Of a stretch of 64,000 nucleotides of DNA, positions 18,264-28,880 are shown piece after piece (position 1 is the first letter of the stretch; each line of letters begins with the position of its first letter). The stretch is taken from positions 1,426,001 to 1,490,000 of the forward strand of contig NZ_CP011131.1 in the NCBI RefSeq assembly GCF_001442805.1, written 5' to 3'. The notes beneath the pieces were generated by a model, which was not told where the DNA came from, did not search any database, and worked only from the letters and a program-made list of their open reading frames with translations. The translations under genes were made by a program, and so were the position numbers. The stretch comes from Lysobacter gummosus (lineage in GTDB: Bacteria > Pseudomonadota > Gammaproteobacteria > Xanthomonadales > Xanthomonadaceae).

Positions 18264-18800
18264 TCAGAGCGTCTTTTCCAGCACTTCGAAGCTCAGGTCG
18301 TCGCGCTTGGGCAGGCCGAAGCGGGCATCGCCGTACGGGAACGGCAGGAACTTGCCGGTGCGCCTGAAGCCGCGGCGCAGGTAGTACTGGATCAGTTCCT
18401 CGCGCACGTTGATCACCGTCATCTCGATGGTGGACAAGCGCCAATCGTCGCGCACGATGCGTTCGGCCTCTTCCAATACGCGCTTGCCGATGCCGGCGCC
18501 CTGCAGGGTCGGATCGACCGTGAACAGGCCGAGATAACCGACCTCGTCGTGGGCCGCGATATGGGCGCAGGCCACCAACGCGGGCGGATCGCCGAGTTCG
18601 CCGAGCAGGACCATGCTGCGCGGCTTGCACAGGAAGTCTTCGATTTCGTCCGGCCCGGTACGGCGGCCGCCGAGCAGATCGGATTCGGTGGTCCAGCCGC
18701 GGCGGCCGGAGTCGCCGCGGTAGGCCGATTCGGCCAGAGCGACGATCGCATCGATATCGGCCGCGGTCGCGGCGCGGAAAGTCAGGGCTTCTTGGTTCAT
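18264..18800 (-). CDS. GNAT-family N-acetyltransferase
   Basis: A 178-residue acetyltransferase with the acetyl-CoA loop in VDPTLQGAGIGKRVLEEAER (the Q/R-x2-G-x-G/A form) and the C-terminal YYLRRGFRRTGKFLPFP segment. The start ATG overlaps the sufS stop by 4 bp (ATGA), so it is coupled to sufS. The substrate is unknown. Its location inside the suf operon suggests a link to Fe-S or cysteine metabolism, but this is inference only. Confidence 0.9.
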   Translation of the reverse strand: MNQEALTFRAATAADIDAIVALAESAYRGDSGRRGWTTESDLLGGRRTGPDEIEDFLCKPRSMVLLGELGDPPALVACAHIAAHDEVGYLGLFTVDPTLQGAGIGKRVLEEAERIVRDDWRLSTIEMTVINVREELIQYYLRRGFRRTGKFLPFPYGDARFGLPKRDDLSFEVLEKTL

Positions 18801-20044
18801 GCGAGCAGCTTGCGGACCTTGTTCAGCGCCGCCACGAAGGCGTCGATTTCTTCGAACGTGTTGTAGTACGCCAGCGATGCGCGGCAGGTCGCCGGCACGC
18901 CGAAGTGTTGCATCAGCGGATGCGCGCAGTGATGGCCGGAACGGATCGCCACGCCTTCCAGATCGAGCAGGGTGGCCAGATCGTGCGCATGCGCGCCTTC
19001 GATCAAAAAGCTGACCACCGCGGCCTTTTCCGCCGCCTCGCCGAAAATGCGCAGGCCGGGGACCTCGCGCAGCGCCTGGGTGAAGCGCGCCAGCAGGGCC
19101 TGTTCGCGAGCGTCGATGTTGGCCATGCCCAGCGCCGACAGATAGTCCACCGCCGCGCCGAGCCCGGCGAAACCGGCGATGTTCGGCGTGCCGGCCTCGA
19201 ACCGGCGGGGGCCGTCGGCGAAGACCGTGCCTTCGAACCGCACTTCCTTGATCATCTCGCCGCCGCCGATGAACGGCGGCATCGCTTCCAGGTGTTCGCG
19301 TCGCGCCCATAGCGCGCCGGTGCCGGTCGGCCCGCTCATCTTGTGGCCGGTGATCGCGTAGAAATCGCAGCCGATCGCGGCGATGTCCAGCGCCCGGTGC
19401 GGCGCGGCCTGCGAGCCGTCGACCAGCGTTGCGATGCCGCGCTTGCGCGCTTCGCGGCAGATCTCGCGCACCGGGTTGACGGTGCCGAGCACGTTCGACA
19501 CGTGGGTCAAGGCCAGCAACTTCACTTCGGGGGTGAGCAGCGAGTACAGCTGATCCAGATTCAACGCGCCGCGTTCGTCGATCTCCGCGACCTTGATCGT
19601 GGCGCCCGTGCGCTGCGCGACCAGTTGCCAGGGCACGATGTTGGCGTGGTGCTCCATGCGCGTGAGCACGATCGCATCGCCTGCCTTCAATCGCGGCAAC
19701 GCCCACGAGTAAGCGACCAGGTTGATGGCGAAGGTCGTGCCGCTGCACAGCACCAACTCGTCCACGCGCACGTTGAGGAAGCGCGCGAGCTTGCTGCGCG
19801 CGCCTTCGTACGTCTCGGTCGCCTCGGTGCCCAGCGTATGCACGGCGCGGCTGACGTTGGCGTTGTGGTGGCGATAGAAATCGTCCACCGCATCGATCAC
19901 CGCGTTGGGTTTCTGCCCGGTGTTGGCCGAGTCGAAGTAGATCAGCGGCTTGCCGTGGACTTCGCGCGTCAACACCGGGAAATCGGCGCGGACTGCGGCC
20001 CAGTCGATGGCGGCGGAGGGGGAAACGGGGTGAGCGGCGTTCAT
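18797..20044 (-). CDS. sufS: Cysteine desulfurase SufS
   Basis: A 415-residue PLP-dependent class V aminotransferase fold enzyme that takes sulfur from cysteine for Fe-S cluster assembly. The PLP lysine is K235 in ITGHKMSGPTG. The persulfide cysteine is C373 in RSGHHCAHPLMQHF, the RxGHHCA form of group II desulfurases (SufS). The DGSQAAPH and NxAGF-like (PNIAGFAGLG) motifs are present. The ATG at 20044 overlaps the cupin stop (ATGA). No sufE or sufU partner gene is visible in the window, so the sulfur acceptor is encoded elsewhere or differs. Confidence 0.96.
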   Translation of the reverse strand: MNAAHPVSPSAAIDWAAVRADFPVLTREVHGKPLIYFDSANTGQKPNAVIDAVDDFYRHHNANVSRAVHTLGTEATETYEGARSKLARFLNVRVDELVLCSGTTFAINLVAYSWALPRLKAGDAIVLTRMEHHANIVPWQLVAQRTGATIKVAEIDERGALNLDQLYSLLTPEVKLLALTHVSNVLGTVNPVREICREARKRGIATLVDGSQAAPHRALDIAAIGCDFYAITGHKMSGPTGTGALWARREHLEAMPPFIGGGEMIKEVRFEGTVFADGPRRFEAGTPNIAGFAGLGAAVDYLSALGMANIDAREQALLARFTQALREVPGLRIFGEAAEKAAVVSFLIEGAHAHDLATLLDLEGVAIRSGHHCAHPLMQHFGVPATCRASLAYYNTFEEIDAFVAALNKVRKLLA

Positions 20045-20400
20045 TCGGATACGGTCTCGCGGTCGCCGTGGCTCTTGGGGGAGGAGATCACGAGAAACCT
20101 CGTGTTCGAGTCGCTGTCGTTGCGCAGTTGGTGGGCCGCGCCCGGCGGCACGTGCAGGCCCTGTCCGCGCTGAAGGACGTGCGCCACGCCGCAGACTTCG
20201 AGCGTGGCGACACCGTCGAGCACGTAGAAGAACTGGCGCGAACGCGCGTGACGGTGGCGGATTTCGGCCGCGCCCGGAGGCACCTGCTCTTCGATCACGC
20301 TCAGATCGTCGCCTTCTAGCAGATGCCAACCGTCGCAGACCTCGCCCCAGCGATAGTGGCGCGCGGTACCGGTATCGATCTTGGCGACGGTTTCGCTCAT
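20041..20400 (-). CDS. Small cupin-domain protein in the suf operon
   Basis: A 119-residue single cupin. Motif 1 is in PGAAEIRHRHARSRQFFYVLDG (HRH metal-ligand pattern, then a Glu-free G) and motif 2 is in HVPPGAAHQLRNDSD (His ligand). Such proteins may bind a metal and sense or modify a small molecule. It lies 8 bp after sufD and is coupled to sufS by a 4-bp overlap, so it is co-produced with the SUF machinery. The function is unknown. Starts further upstream in the frame are shadows of sufD. Confidence 0.85.
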   Translation of the reverse strand: MSETVAKIDTGTARHYRWGEVCDGWHLLEGDDLSVIEEQVPPGAAEIRHRHARSRQFFYVLDGVATLEVCGVAHVLQRGQGLHVPPGAAHQLRNDSDSNTRFLVISSPKSHGDRETVSE

Positions 20401-20408
20401 GGCGCAGG

Positions 20409-21704
20409 TCAGGTGAGTTGCAGGCGTTCCAGGGCCAGATTCAAGCGCACTTCCAGCATCGCCCGAGCGCTGTCGTCTTCGATCACCGTCAGAGTCTCGC
20501 GGCAGAATGCGGCGGTCAGCAGCGCGCGCGCGGTTTCCACCGGCAGGCCGCGCGAACGCAGGTAGAACAGGGCGTTGGCGTCGAGCTGTCCGACGGTGGC
20601 GCCGTGCGCGGCCTGGACTTCGTCGGCATGGATTTCCAGCACCGGCTGGGTGTCGATTTCCGCGCCTTCGCTGAGCAGCAGGTTCTTGTTCGACAACGAC
20701 GCGTTGCTGCCGTCGGCGCCTTCGCGGATCAGGATGCCGCCGTGGAACGCGGCGCGCGAACGGCCGGCGCCGAGACCGCGCCAGACCAGTTCGCACTGGG
20801 TGTCGCGGCCGACGTGATCGATGCCCAGGCGGGTGTCGAGATGGCGGCGGCCGCTCGCCAGCAGCACGCCGTTGGCCTGGACCTGCGCGCCTTCGCCATG
20901 CAGCGCGGCGTTGAGTTCGTGACGCGCCAGCGCGGCGCCCAGTTCCAGGTCGATGCGGCGATAGCGCGCGCCGCGCGCCAGCACCGCGTCGGTGCGCGCG
21001 AACACGGTCGCGCCGAGCGCTTCGTCCTGCACCCGCGCATGCGACAGCGTGGCGTTGGGCGCCAGGTGGACGTGGGTCAGGCTGTTGGACAGGTGGTTGT
21101 GGATGTCGGTGGCGATCTGATGCTCGACCACGCTGAGCGAGGCGCCTTCGCGCAGTTCGATCAGATGGCGCAGATGCCAGGCCAGATCGCCGGCGTTGGG
21201 GCTGCCGACGAACACCAGATGCACCGTGCCCGGCGCCTGCACGCCGGCGTCCACGCGCAGCACCGCGCCTTCATCGGCCAGCGCCGCGTTGAGGCGGGCG
21301 AAGATTTCGTCCGCGCGCTCGAAACGGCGGGCGAGGAAGTTGGCTTCGCGCGCGTCGTCGGTGGCCAGCACCTGCGACAGCGGCAGCAGCGACACGCCCG
21401 CGGGCAGGCCGGACAGGTCCGAACGCGCGGCGTCGAAGCGGCCGTTGTGGAAGACGATGCGCGGTGCCGGAATGCCGGCGATGGCCGCGCTGTCGAAGCT
21501 GGCCGGCACCGCTTCGGCCGAAGCGAAGGCGCGCCGTTCCAGCGCGCGCAGCGGCGTGTATTTCCAGGCTTCGGTGCGCGGGCCGGGCAGGCCGTCGCGC
21601 AGCGCGGCGTCGAGCGCTGCGCGGCGGGTCGCGCCCAGGCCGGCGGCTTCGCGCGCGGGCAGGGCCTCGAAAGACGCGGCGAAGGCGTCGAGCAGGGCGC
21701 TCAT
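20409..21704 (-). CDS. sufD: Fe-S cluster assembly protein SufD
   Basis: A 431-residue SufB/SufD-fold protein, part of the SufBC2D scaffold that builds Fe-S clusters in the cytoplasm. Landmarks: RTEAWKYTPLRAL near residue 40, a right-handed beta-helix core (SLSVVEHQI, NATLSHARVQDE) and the C-terminal AAHGATVGQLDANALFYLRS segment with the SufD ligand His, then SRGLP and helix. The start at 21704 (MSALLDAFAA) was chosen because upstream sequence in frame to 21794 is not SufD-like. It lies 31 bp after sufC and 8 bp before the cupin gene. Confidence 0.95.
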   Translation of the reverse strand: MSALLDAFAASFEALPAREAAGLGATRRAALDAALRDGLPGPRTEAWKYTPLRALERRAFASAEAVPASFDSAAIAGIPAPRIVFHNGRFDAARSDLSGLPAGVSLLPLSQVLATDDAREANFLARRFERADEIFARLNAALADEGAVLRVDAGVQAPGTVHLVFVGSPNAGDLAWHLRHLIELREGASLSVVEHQIATDIHNHLSNSLTHVHLAPNATLSHARVQDEALGATVFARTDAVLARGARYRRIDLELGAALARHELNAALHGEGAQVQANGVLLASGRRHLDTRLGIDHVGRDTQCELVWRGLGAGRSRAAFHGGILIREGADGSNASLSNKNLLLSEGAEIDTQPVLEIHADEVQAAHGATVGQLDANALFYLRSRGLPVETARALLTAAFCRETLTVIEDDSARAMLEVRLNLALERLQLT

Positions 21705-21735
21705 CGGGCGCGCTCCGTGGCTGCATTCGCGCTGA

Positions 21736-22500
<765 letters not shown>

Positions 22501-22519
22501 GGTGGGCATCTTGGTTGGT

Positions 22520-22966
22520 TCAATCTTCGAGGCGTTCCAGGTCCGCCAGGTCTTGCAGGCGGCCGACGGCTTTCTTGTTCTTGCGCAGGTCGTCGATACC
22601 GATGACCGAGACCTCCGCTCCCGCGAGCGGGACAACGATCCGGTTCGGGAAGCACTGGTCGAAGTCCACGCCATCGGCGAAGTTGATGAGTTCGATTTTG
22701 TTCGGTTCCGCGCCAAGCATCAGCATCGCGCGGGGTTTGCAGAAATCGGCGGGATTGGCCTTGATGTCCGTGAAACCGAAATCGCGTAATGCGGCGATCA
22801 GGCGTTGCGCGTTTTCTTCGGTGCCGCGGAACCAGACGTCCATGTCCCGGGTATAGCGCACATGTCCATGCACGCCAAGCGCAATGCCGCCGACCAGCAT
22901 GTAATCGACGCGATGAGCGCCCAACGCAGCGAGAAAGTCGCGCCAGTCGTCAGGGAGCTGGGACAT
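22520..22966 (-). CDS. Nucleotidyltransferase (AbiEii/DUF6036-like), putative toxin in suf operon
   Basis: A 148-residue protein of the nucleotidyltransferase superfamily. The GG motif is VGGIALGVHG (25-34) and the acidic pair is in TRDMDVWF (39-46); this GG...DxD arrangement is the metal and NTP site. Later segments TDIKANPAD and SVIGIDDLRKNKKAVGRLQDLADLERL (split about 120-147) match the common end of these minimal nucleotidyltransferases, where a conserved K-Q-D-x2-D pattern is usual. Relatives act as toxins (AbiEii/MenT type) or are uncharacterised. The start overlaps the upstream 67-codon gene by 17 bp, and the end lies 19 bp before sufC. Its position inside the suf operon is odd. Confidence 0.8.
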   Translation of the reverse strand: MSQLPDDWRDFLAALGAHRVDYMLVGGIALGVHGHVRYTRDMDVWFRGTEENAQRLIAALRDFGFTDIKANPADFCKPRAMLMLGAEPNKIELINFADGVDFDQCFPNRIVVPLAGAEVSVIGIDDLRKNKKAVGRLQDLADLERLED

Positions 22967-23149
22967 CGCGCAGCTCGATCACGTAAGCGAAAGGCGGGTT
23001 CCCGTTCTTGAACAACTCATTCCCTTCCCGATGCAGGTTCAAGGTCTCCTGCAAACGTTCTTCCGGCGGGCGCGAACGCCAATAACGCAGGCTCTGGGCG
23101 TTTTGTTCGTCCGGCGCGACGAAGCGCATGGTACGGGCGATGCGCGTAT

Positions 23150-23153
<4 letters not shown>
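22950..23153 (-). CDS. Small partner protein of the nucleotidyltransferase, putative antitoxin
   Basis: A 67-residue acidic/basic protein starting [11 protein letters not shown] and containing [20 protein letters not shown] (about 20-39), a pattern (YWRS.PPEERL) I associate with small proteins encoded directly upstream of minimal nucleotidyltransferases. The start overlaps the sufB stop by 4 bp (ATGA) and the end overlaps the nucleotidyltransferase start by 17 bp. The pair looks like a two-gene module inserted between sufB and sufC without breaking transcription. An antitoxin role is inference from gene order. Confidence 0.65.
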
Positions 23154-24625
<1,472 letters not shown>

Positions 24626-24641
24626 GTCGGCTGCCTACTGT

Positions 24642-25100
24642 CTAAGCGCCGGCCAGGCGCAGGTCGATGCGCTTGGCGGAGGCGGGTTCGGGTGAAAAGG
24701 TGGGGGCGAGCATCTGTGCGAGGGTGACGTTGCTGAGCGCTTCGACCACGACGTCGTTGATCCGGCGCCAGTTGGCGCGCACGCCGCACTGTTGCTCCAG
24801 GCCGCAGTTGCCTTCGTGAACGCTGCATTCGGTCATGCCGAGCGGGCCTTCCATCGCCTCGACGATCTCGATCAGGCCGATTTCCTCCGGCGCCCGCGCC
24901 AGGCGATAGCCGCCGTTGGCGCCGCGGAAACCCTCGACCAGGCCGGCCTGGGCCAGCGGCTTGAGCACCTTGCTGACGGTCGGCGCTTCCAGGCCCGCGC
25001 GCTCGGCCATCTCGGCCGCGCTGAGGACGCGGTCGTGCTGGGCCGCCAGGACGGTCAGGACGACCGTGGCGTAATCGGTGAGCTTGGTGACGCGGAGCAT
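24642..25100 (-). CDS. sufR: Rrf2-family Fe-S sensing regulator of the SUF system
   Basis: A 152-residue Rrf2/IscR-like repressor. The winged helix lies at about 1-75 (MLRVTKLTDYATVVL, APTVSKVLKPLAQAGLV, GANGGYRLAR). The three cluster-ligand cysteines are C92, C99 and C105 in an ECSVHEGNCGLEQQC arrangement. This matches the SUF system regulator family in which apo and holo forms adjust suf expression to Fe-S demand. It is the first gene of the leftward suf operon, so autoregulation is likely; a CGTAC-N7-GTACG palindrome lies about 35-50 bp upstream. The ATG at 25100 is the canonical start. Confidence 0.92.
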   Translation of the reverse strand: MLRVTKLTDYATVVLTVLAAQHDRVLSAAEMAERAGLEAPTVSKVLKPLAQAGLVEGFRGANGGYRLARAPEEIGLIEIVEAMEGPLGMTECSVHEGNCGLEQQCGVRANWRRINDVVVEALSNVTLAQMLAPTFSPEPASAKRIDLRLAGA

Positions 25101-25133
25101 CGGCGTGGGGCGCTGAAGGCGGTGGGGGTAATT

Positions 25134-25150
25134 CGTACCGAAATTGTACG
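25134..25150 (-). promoter_or_regulatory. Candidate SufR operator and overlapping -10 element
   Basis: A perfect inverted repeat CGTAC-N7-GTACG lies 34-50 bp before the sufR ATG. On the minus strand the same stretch contains TACAAT, a good -10 hexamer. A repressor bound here would block the suf promoter. The position fits autoregulation by the Rrf2 protein; the assignment is inferred. Confidence 0.5.
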
Positions 25151-25374
25151 GTTTTATCCGGGCCGAGGCCAGCGGGCGGTTTTGCACGATTCATCGGGCC
25201 GCGGCGGGCAGTCCGGGCGCCGCCCGGCCGGGCCGGATTGCCGGGGCGGGGCGGGGCCGATTCCGGGTTCCAGCCCGGGGGCCGCGGCGGCGCGTAACGG
25301 AAAGGAGATCGCCGACGATAGCGGCGCAACCCCTGCTCAGGTCAGAATGATCGTTCGTCATTTTGGAAATCGCT

Positions 25375-25917
25375 ATGCCGCGCAAGATCGCCGCCCGTCG
25401 TTCAGCCATCCACGGCAACGGTGTATTCGCCGTCGCCCCGATCGCCAAGGGCGAACGCGTCATCGAATACAAAGGCCGCCGCCGCAGCCACGAGGAAGCC
25501 GACGCCGGCGATACCGGCGATGCCGACTCGGGCCACACCTTCCTGTTCACGCTCAACGACGAGTACGTGATCGACGCCAACTACGAAGGCAATACCGCGC
25601 GCTGGATCAATCACAGCTGCTCGCCCAACTGCGAGGCGGTGCTGGAAGAGGACGACGGCGACGACCGCCGCCAGGACAGGGTGTTCATCGAGGCGATCCG
25701 CGAGATCGCCCCGGGCGAGGAGCTGTCGTACAACTACGGCATCACCTTGGAAGAGAAGCACACCAAGGAGCTGAAGAAGATCTGGGAATGCCGCTGCGGC
25801 TCGCCGGATTGCACCGGCACCATGCTGCAGCCCAAGAAAGACAAGAAGTCCAAGAAGAAAGACAAGAAGAAGGACAAGAAAAAGAAGAAGGACAAGAAGG
25901 GCAAGAAGAAGGATTGA
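25375..25917 (+). CDS. SET-domain protein-lysine methyltransferase with lysine-rich tail
   Basis: A 180-residue bacterial SET protein. SET motifs: GNGVFAVAPIAKGERVIEY (14-32), RWINHSCSPNC (76-86, with NHSC) and ELSYNYG (116-122). A post-SET zinc motif C139-R-C141...C146 follows. SET proteins transfer methyl groups from S-adenosylmethionine to lysines. From about residue 153 the protein is almost entirely Lys and Asp, a nucleic-acid-binding type of tail. The start ATG at 25375 was chosen over a TTG at 25363. It is divergent from sufR. Targets could be ribosomal or nucleoid proteins; unknown. Confidence 0.9.
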   Translation: MPRKIAARRSAIHGNGVFAVAPIAKGERVIEYKGRRRSHEEADAGDTGDADSGHTFLFTLNDEYVIDANYEGNTARWINHSCSPNCEAVLEEDDGDDRRQDRVFIEAIREIAPGEELSYNYGITLEEKHTKELKKIWECRCGSPDCTGTMLQPKKDKKSKKKDKKKDKKKKKDKKGKKKD

Positions 25918-25982
25918 GGGTTCGGCCGGTTGTTTCCCGGCGTTTGAGGACGCCGCTGGGGGCTGAGCCGGCCGCTCTACTT

Positions 25983-26180
25983 CCCTTCTCCCGCTTTGCG
26001 GGAGAAGGTGGCCCGAAGGGCCGGACGCCCCGCAGGAAGCACCCTTGGGGTGTGAGGGCAGGCGATCGGCGGCCGCTCTCGCCTCAACCCCGTCCCGGCG
26101 CTAACGCATAGCGCTTGGGCGTCAGTGGACGCGCAAGCCGCGTCCGCTCACCCCGCACAGCGGGAGAGGGCGTAAGCCAA
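25983..26180. repeat. CCTTCTCCCG...CGGGAGAAGG mosaic repeat
   Basis: A hairpin cttctcccgctttgcgggagaag at 25984-26006, followed by ggcccgaagggcc, and a second block (about 26100-26175) with gcgcttgggcg, cgcaagccgcgtccgctcaccccgc and cgggagaggg. Similar mosaics occur at 53211-53362, 59430-59640 and 61678-61885. It fills most of the 433-bp gap between the SET gene and the dehydrogenase; no gene is seen. Confidence 0.75.
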
Positions 26181-26350
26181 GCGGTCAACCTTTGACCGCG
26201 GACGAAAGTCCGATAGCTCCCCAAGGTCTTCCACCGGGACACTGCGATGCATCCGCCGCCACGCCGCGATAACACGCCGCGGCGACAATGGCCGCCGGTT
26301 CGCCGACTTCGGCGCAAATTTCCTCCCCTAGCATCCAGGAGCAGTCGTCC

Positions 26351-27136
26351 ATGAGCTCGATCCAAGGCAAAGTCGCCGTCGTCACCGGAGCCGCCAGCGG
26401 CATCGGGAAGGAAATCGCGCACGAGCTGGCCCGCGCCGGCGCCGCGATCGCCATCGCCGACCTCAATCAGGCCGGTGCGCAGGCGGTGGCGGACGAAATC
26501 GTCGGCAACGGCGGCCGCGCCATCGGCGTGGCGATGGACGTCACCGACGAGGCCGCGGTCAACGCCGGCATCGAGCGTGTGGTCGCCGAACTGGGCGGCA
26601 TCGACATCCTGGTTTCCAACGCCGGCATCCAGATCGTCAACCCGATCGAGAACTACGCCTTCGCCGATTGGAAGAAGATGCTCGCGATCCATCTCGACGG
26701 CGCGTTCCTGACCACCAAGGCCGCGCTGCCGCACATGTACAAAGGCGACAAGGGCGGCACGGTGATCTACATGGGCTCGGTGCATTCGCACGAGGCCTCG
26801 CCGCTGAAGTCGGCCTACGTCACCGCCAAGCACGGCCTGCTGGGCCTGTCGCGCGTGCTCGCGAAGGAAGGCGCCAAGCACAACGTGCGCAGCCACGTGG
26901 TCTGCCCCGGGTTCGTGCGCACGCCGCTGGTGGACAAGCAGATTCCCGAGCAGGCGAAGGAACTGGGCATCAGCGAGGACGAGGTGATCAAGAAGGTCAT
27001 GCTCGGCAATACCGTCGATGGCGTGTTCACCACGGTCGAGGACGTGGCGCAGACGGTGCGCTTTTTGGCCGAGTTCCCGAGCGCGGCGCTGACCGGGCAG
27101 AGCTTCGTGGTCAGCCATGGTTGGTATATGCAGTAA
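26351..27136 (+). CDS. 3-hydroxybutyrate dehydrogenase-type short-chain dehydrogenase
   Basis: A 261-residue SDR. Cofactor motif TGAASGIG (12-19), NAG at 90-92, catalytic S143, Y156 and K160 (SVHSHEAS then YVTAK). The [20 protein letters not shown] region and C-terminal [11 protein letters not shown] closely resemble bacterial D-3-hydroxybutyrate dehydrogenases, which oxidise 3-hydroxybutyrate to acetoacetate with NAD. The ATG at 26351 has AGGAG about 9 nt upstream. A patatin-like gene follows 171 bp downstream, as is common for hydroxybutyrate dehydrogenases, hinting at a shared lipid or storage-polymer role. Confidence 0.88.
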   Translation: MSSIQGKVAVVTGAASGIGKEIAHELARAGAAIAIADLNQAGAQAVADEIVGNGGRAIGVAMDVTDEAAVNAGIERVVAELGGIDILVSNAGIQIVNPIENYAFADWKKMLAIHLDGAFLTTKAALPHMYKGDKGGTVIYMGSVHSHEASPLKSAYVTAKHGLLGLSRVLAKEGAKHNVRSHVVCPGFVRTPLVDKQIPEQAKELGISEDEVIKKVMLGNTVDGVFTTVEDVAQTVRFLAEFPSAALTGQSFVVSHGWYMQ

Positions 27137-27173
27137 GTCGCCGACGTCATGCCGGGCATGGCATGGCGTTGGG

Positions 27174-27264
27174 GCTCGTCATCCCCGCGTAGGCGGGGAT
27201 CCAGGGCTTTATCGCGACACGACTGCGAAGTCTCTCGATCCCCGCCTTCGCGGGGATGACGAGC
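27174..27264. repeat. ATCCCCGC...GCGGGGAT inverted repeat
   Basis: Outer arms 27174-27201 and 27237-27264 are complementary over 28 nt with one mismatch, and each arm holds its own small hairpin (atccccgcgtaggcggggat). This is a widespread proteobacterial palindromic intergenic repeat. It lies between the dehydrogenase and patatin genes. Confidence 0.88.
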
Positions 27265-27307
27265 AAGAGCGAAGCGCGATGAGCCCGGTCAGCAGTGAGG
27301 CGCAACA

Positions 27308-28771
27308 ATGGCGAACGCACGAAGCAAGACCCGATCCGCCGATAGCAAGCGCAGCGTAAAACCCGCCAAGGCATCGTCGGCGCCAGTCAAGCCTGCGCCG
27401 GCGAAATCCGCGCGCGGCAAGGCCGCGCCGCTCAAATCCGCCGCCAAGCCCGCGCCGGCCAAGCGCAAGAGCGCGCCGGCCGTATTCATCGATCCGGCTG
27501 GCGAGACCGCCGCGCCGGCCACTGTCGGCAAGAGTAAATCCGCGGCCGGTTCGACCACCGCCGCATCACGCGCTCCCGGCAAACAAGCCGCCTCGCAAGC
27601 GGCGAAGACCGCCGGCGCGCGCATCCGCGCCGCCGCGCCGGTGTTGCCGGAAAACATCGCCCTGGTGCTGCAGGGCGGCGGCGCGCTCGGCGCCTATCAG
27701 GCCGGCGTCTACCAAGGGCTGTTCGATGCCGGCGTCGCTCCGAACTGGATCGCCGGCATTTCCATCGGCGCCTTCAACACCGCGATCATCGCCGGCAATC
27801 CGCCGGAAAAACGCATGGACGCCCTGCGCGAGTTCTGGGACACGATCTCGCGGCCCAACGTGTTTCCCGCCACCACCTTCGGCCAGGAAGCGCATTTCGC
27901 CGGCCTCGACGCCGACACCCGCGCCTGGCTCGATACCTGGGAAGCCTGGCGCGCCATCGTCGAAGGCCAGCGCGGGTTCTACCAACCGCGCACGTGGCTG
28001 GGGCAGGACCCGTTTGCGCAGCCGGGCCCGGCCGCGGCGAGTTTCTACGACACCTCGCCGATGATCGCCACGCTCGAACGTCTGGTCGATTTCGACCGGC
28101 TCAACGACGACGGCATCCGCGTCAGCGTCGGCGCGGTCAACCTGCGCACCGGCAATCTGGAATATTTCGACAACACCCAGATGCGGCTGGATGCGCGCCA
28201 TATCCTCGCCTCGGGCGCACTGCCGCCGGCGTTTCCGGCGATCGAGATCGACGGCGAGTTCTACTGGGACGGTGGGCTGGTGTCGAACACGCCGTTGTCG
28301 CAAGTGCTGACCGCATCGCCGCGGCGCGACACCCTGGTGTTCCAGGTCGATCTGTGGAACGCGCGTGGCGAGTTGCCGCAGAACCTGCTCGACGTGGCCG
28401 AGCGGCAGAAGGAAATCCAGTATTCCAGCCGCACCCGCCTGATCACCGACACCCAGCGCGTGTTCCAGCACTATCGCCGGCTGCTGCGCGAGTTGCTGGA
28501 GGAAATCCCCGAGGACGTGCGCAAGCACAACCCCTGGGCCCAGCACGCGGCCGAACTGGCCTGCGACCGGCGTTACAGCGTGATCCATCTGATCTATCGA
28601 GACCGCGCCAAGATCGGCCACTTCAAGGACTACCAGTTCGGGCGCGTGGCGATGCGCGAGCATTGGCTGTCGGGGCAGAGCGACATCGCCCGGGCCCTGG
28701 CGCATCCGGAGTGGTTGCAATTGCCACATGGCGAGTCGGCCTTCGTCGCGCACGATGCCACCGCGCCTTGA
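27308..28771 (+). CDS. Patatin-like phospholipase with Lys/Ala/Pro-rich N-terminal extension
   Basis: A 487-residue patatin-family acyl hydrolase. The oxyanion hole is QGGGALGAY (122-130), the nucleophile S152 is in GISIGAFN, and the Asp of the dyad is D321 in DGG. A DUF3734-like C-terminal region follows. The first ~110 residues are highly basic and low-complexity (repeated AKSAR, KPAPAK, KSAAKP), resembling histone H1/AlgP tails rather than a signal peptide. Such tails can bind nucleic acid or polyphosphate, or anchor to storage granules; here the role is unknown. It follows the hydroxybutyrate dehydrogenase gene. Confidence 0.9.
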   Translation: MANARSKTRSADSKRSVKPAKASSAPVKPAPAKSARGKAAPLKSAAKPAPAKRKSAPAVFIDPAGETAAPATVGKSKSAAGSTTAASRAPGKQAASQAAKTAGARIRAAAPVLPENIALVLQGGGALGAYQAGVYQGLFDAGVAPNWIAGISIGAFNTAIIAGNPPEKRMDALREFWDTISRPNVFPATTFGQEAHFAGLDADTRAWLDTWEAWRAIVEGQRGFYQPRTWLGQDPFAQPGPAAASFYDTSPMIATLERLVDFDRLNDDGIRVSVGAVNLRTGNLEYFDNTQMRLDARHILASGALPPAFPAIEIDGEFYWDGGLVSNTPLSQVLTASPRRDTLVFQVDLWNARGELPQNLLDVAERQKEIQYSSRTRLITDTQRVFQHYRRLLRELLEEIPEDVRKHNPWAQHAAELACDRRYSVIHLIYRDRAKIGHFKDYQFGRVAMREHWLSGQSDIARALAHPEWLQLPHGESAFVAHDATAP

Positions 28772-28798
28772 GTGGCTTCTCGGCGATTTGATCGGACA

Positions 28799-28880
28799 GC
28801 GTCGGGGCTGAAGCCCTTCCCACAAAAGACTTCAAAGCCACGAGGTCTATTGTGGGAGGGGCTTCAGCCCCGATGCTTTT
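28799..28880. repeat. GCATCGGGGCTGAAGCCCC-family inverted repeat
   Basis: Arms 28799-28825 and 28850-28880 are complementary with few mismatches and belong to the same family as 9303-9386. It lies right after the patatin stop and may act as its terminator. The rest of the 382-bp gap to 29154 shows no gene. Confidence 0.82.
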
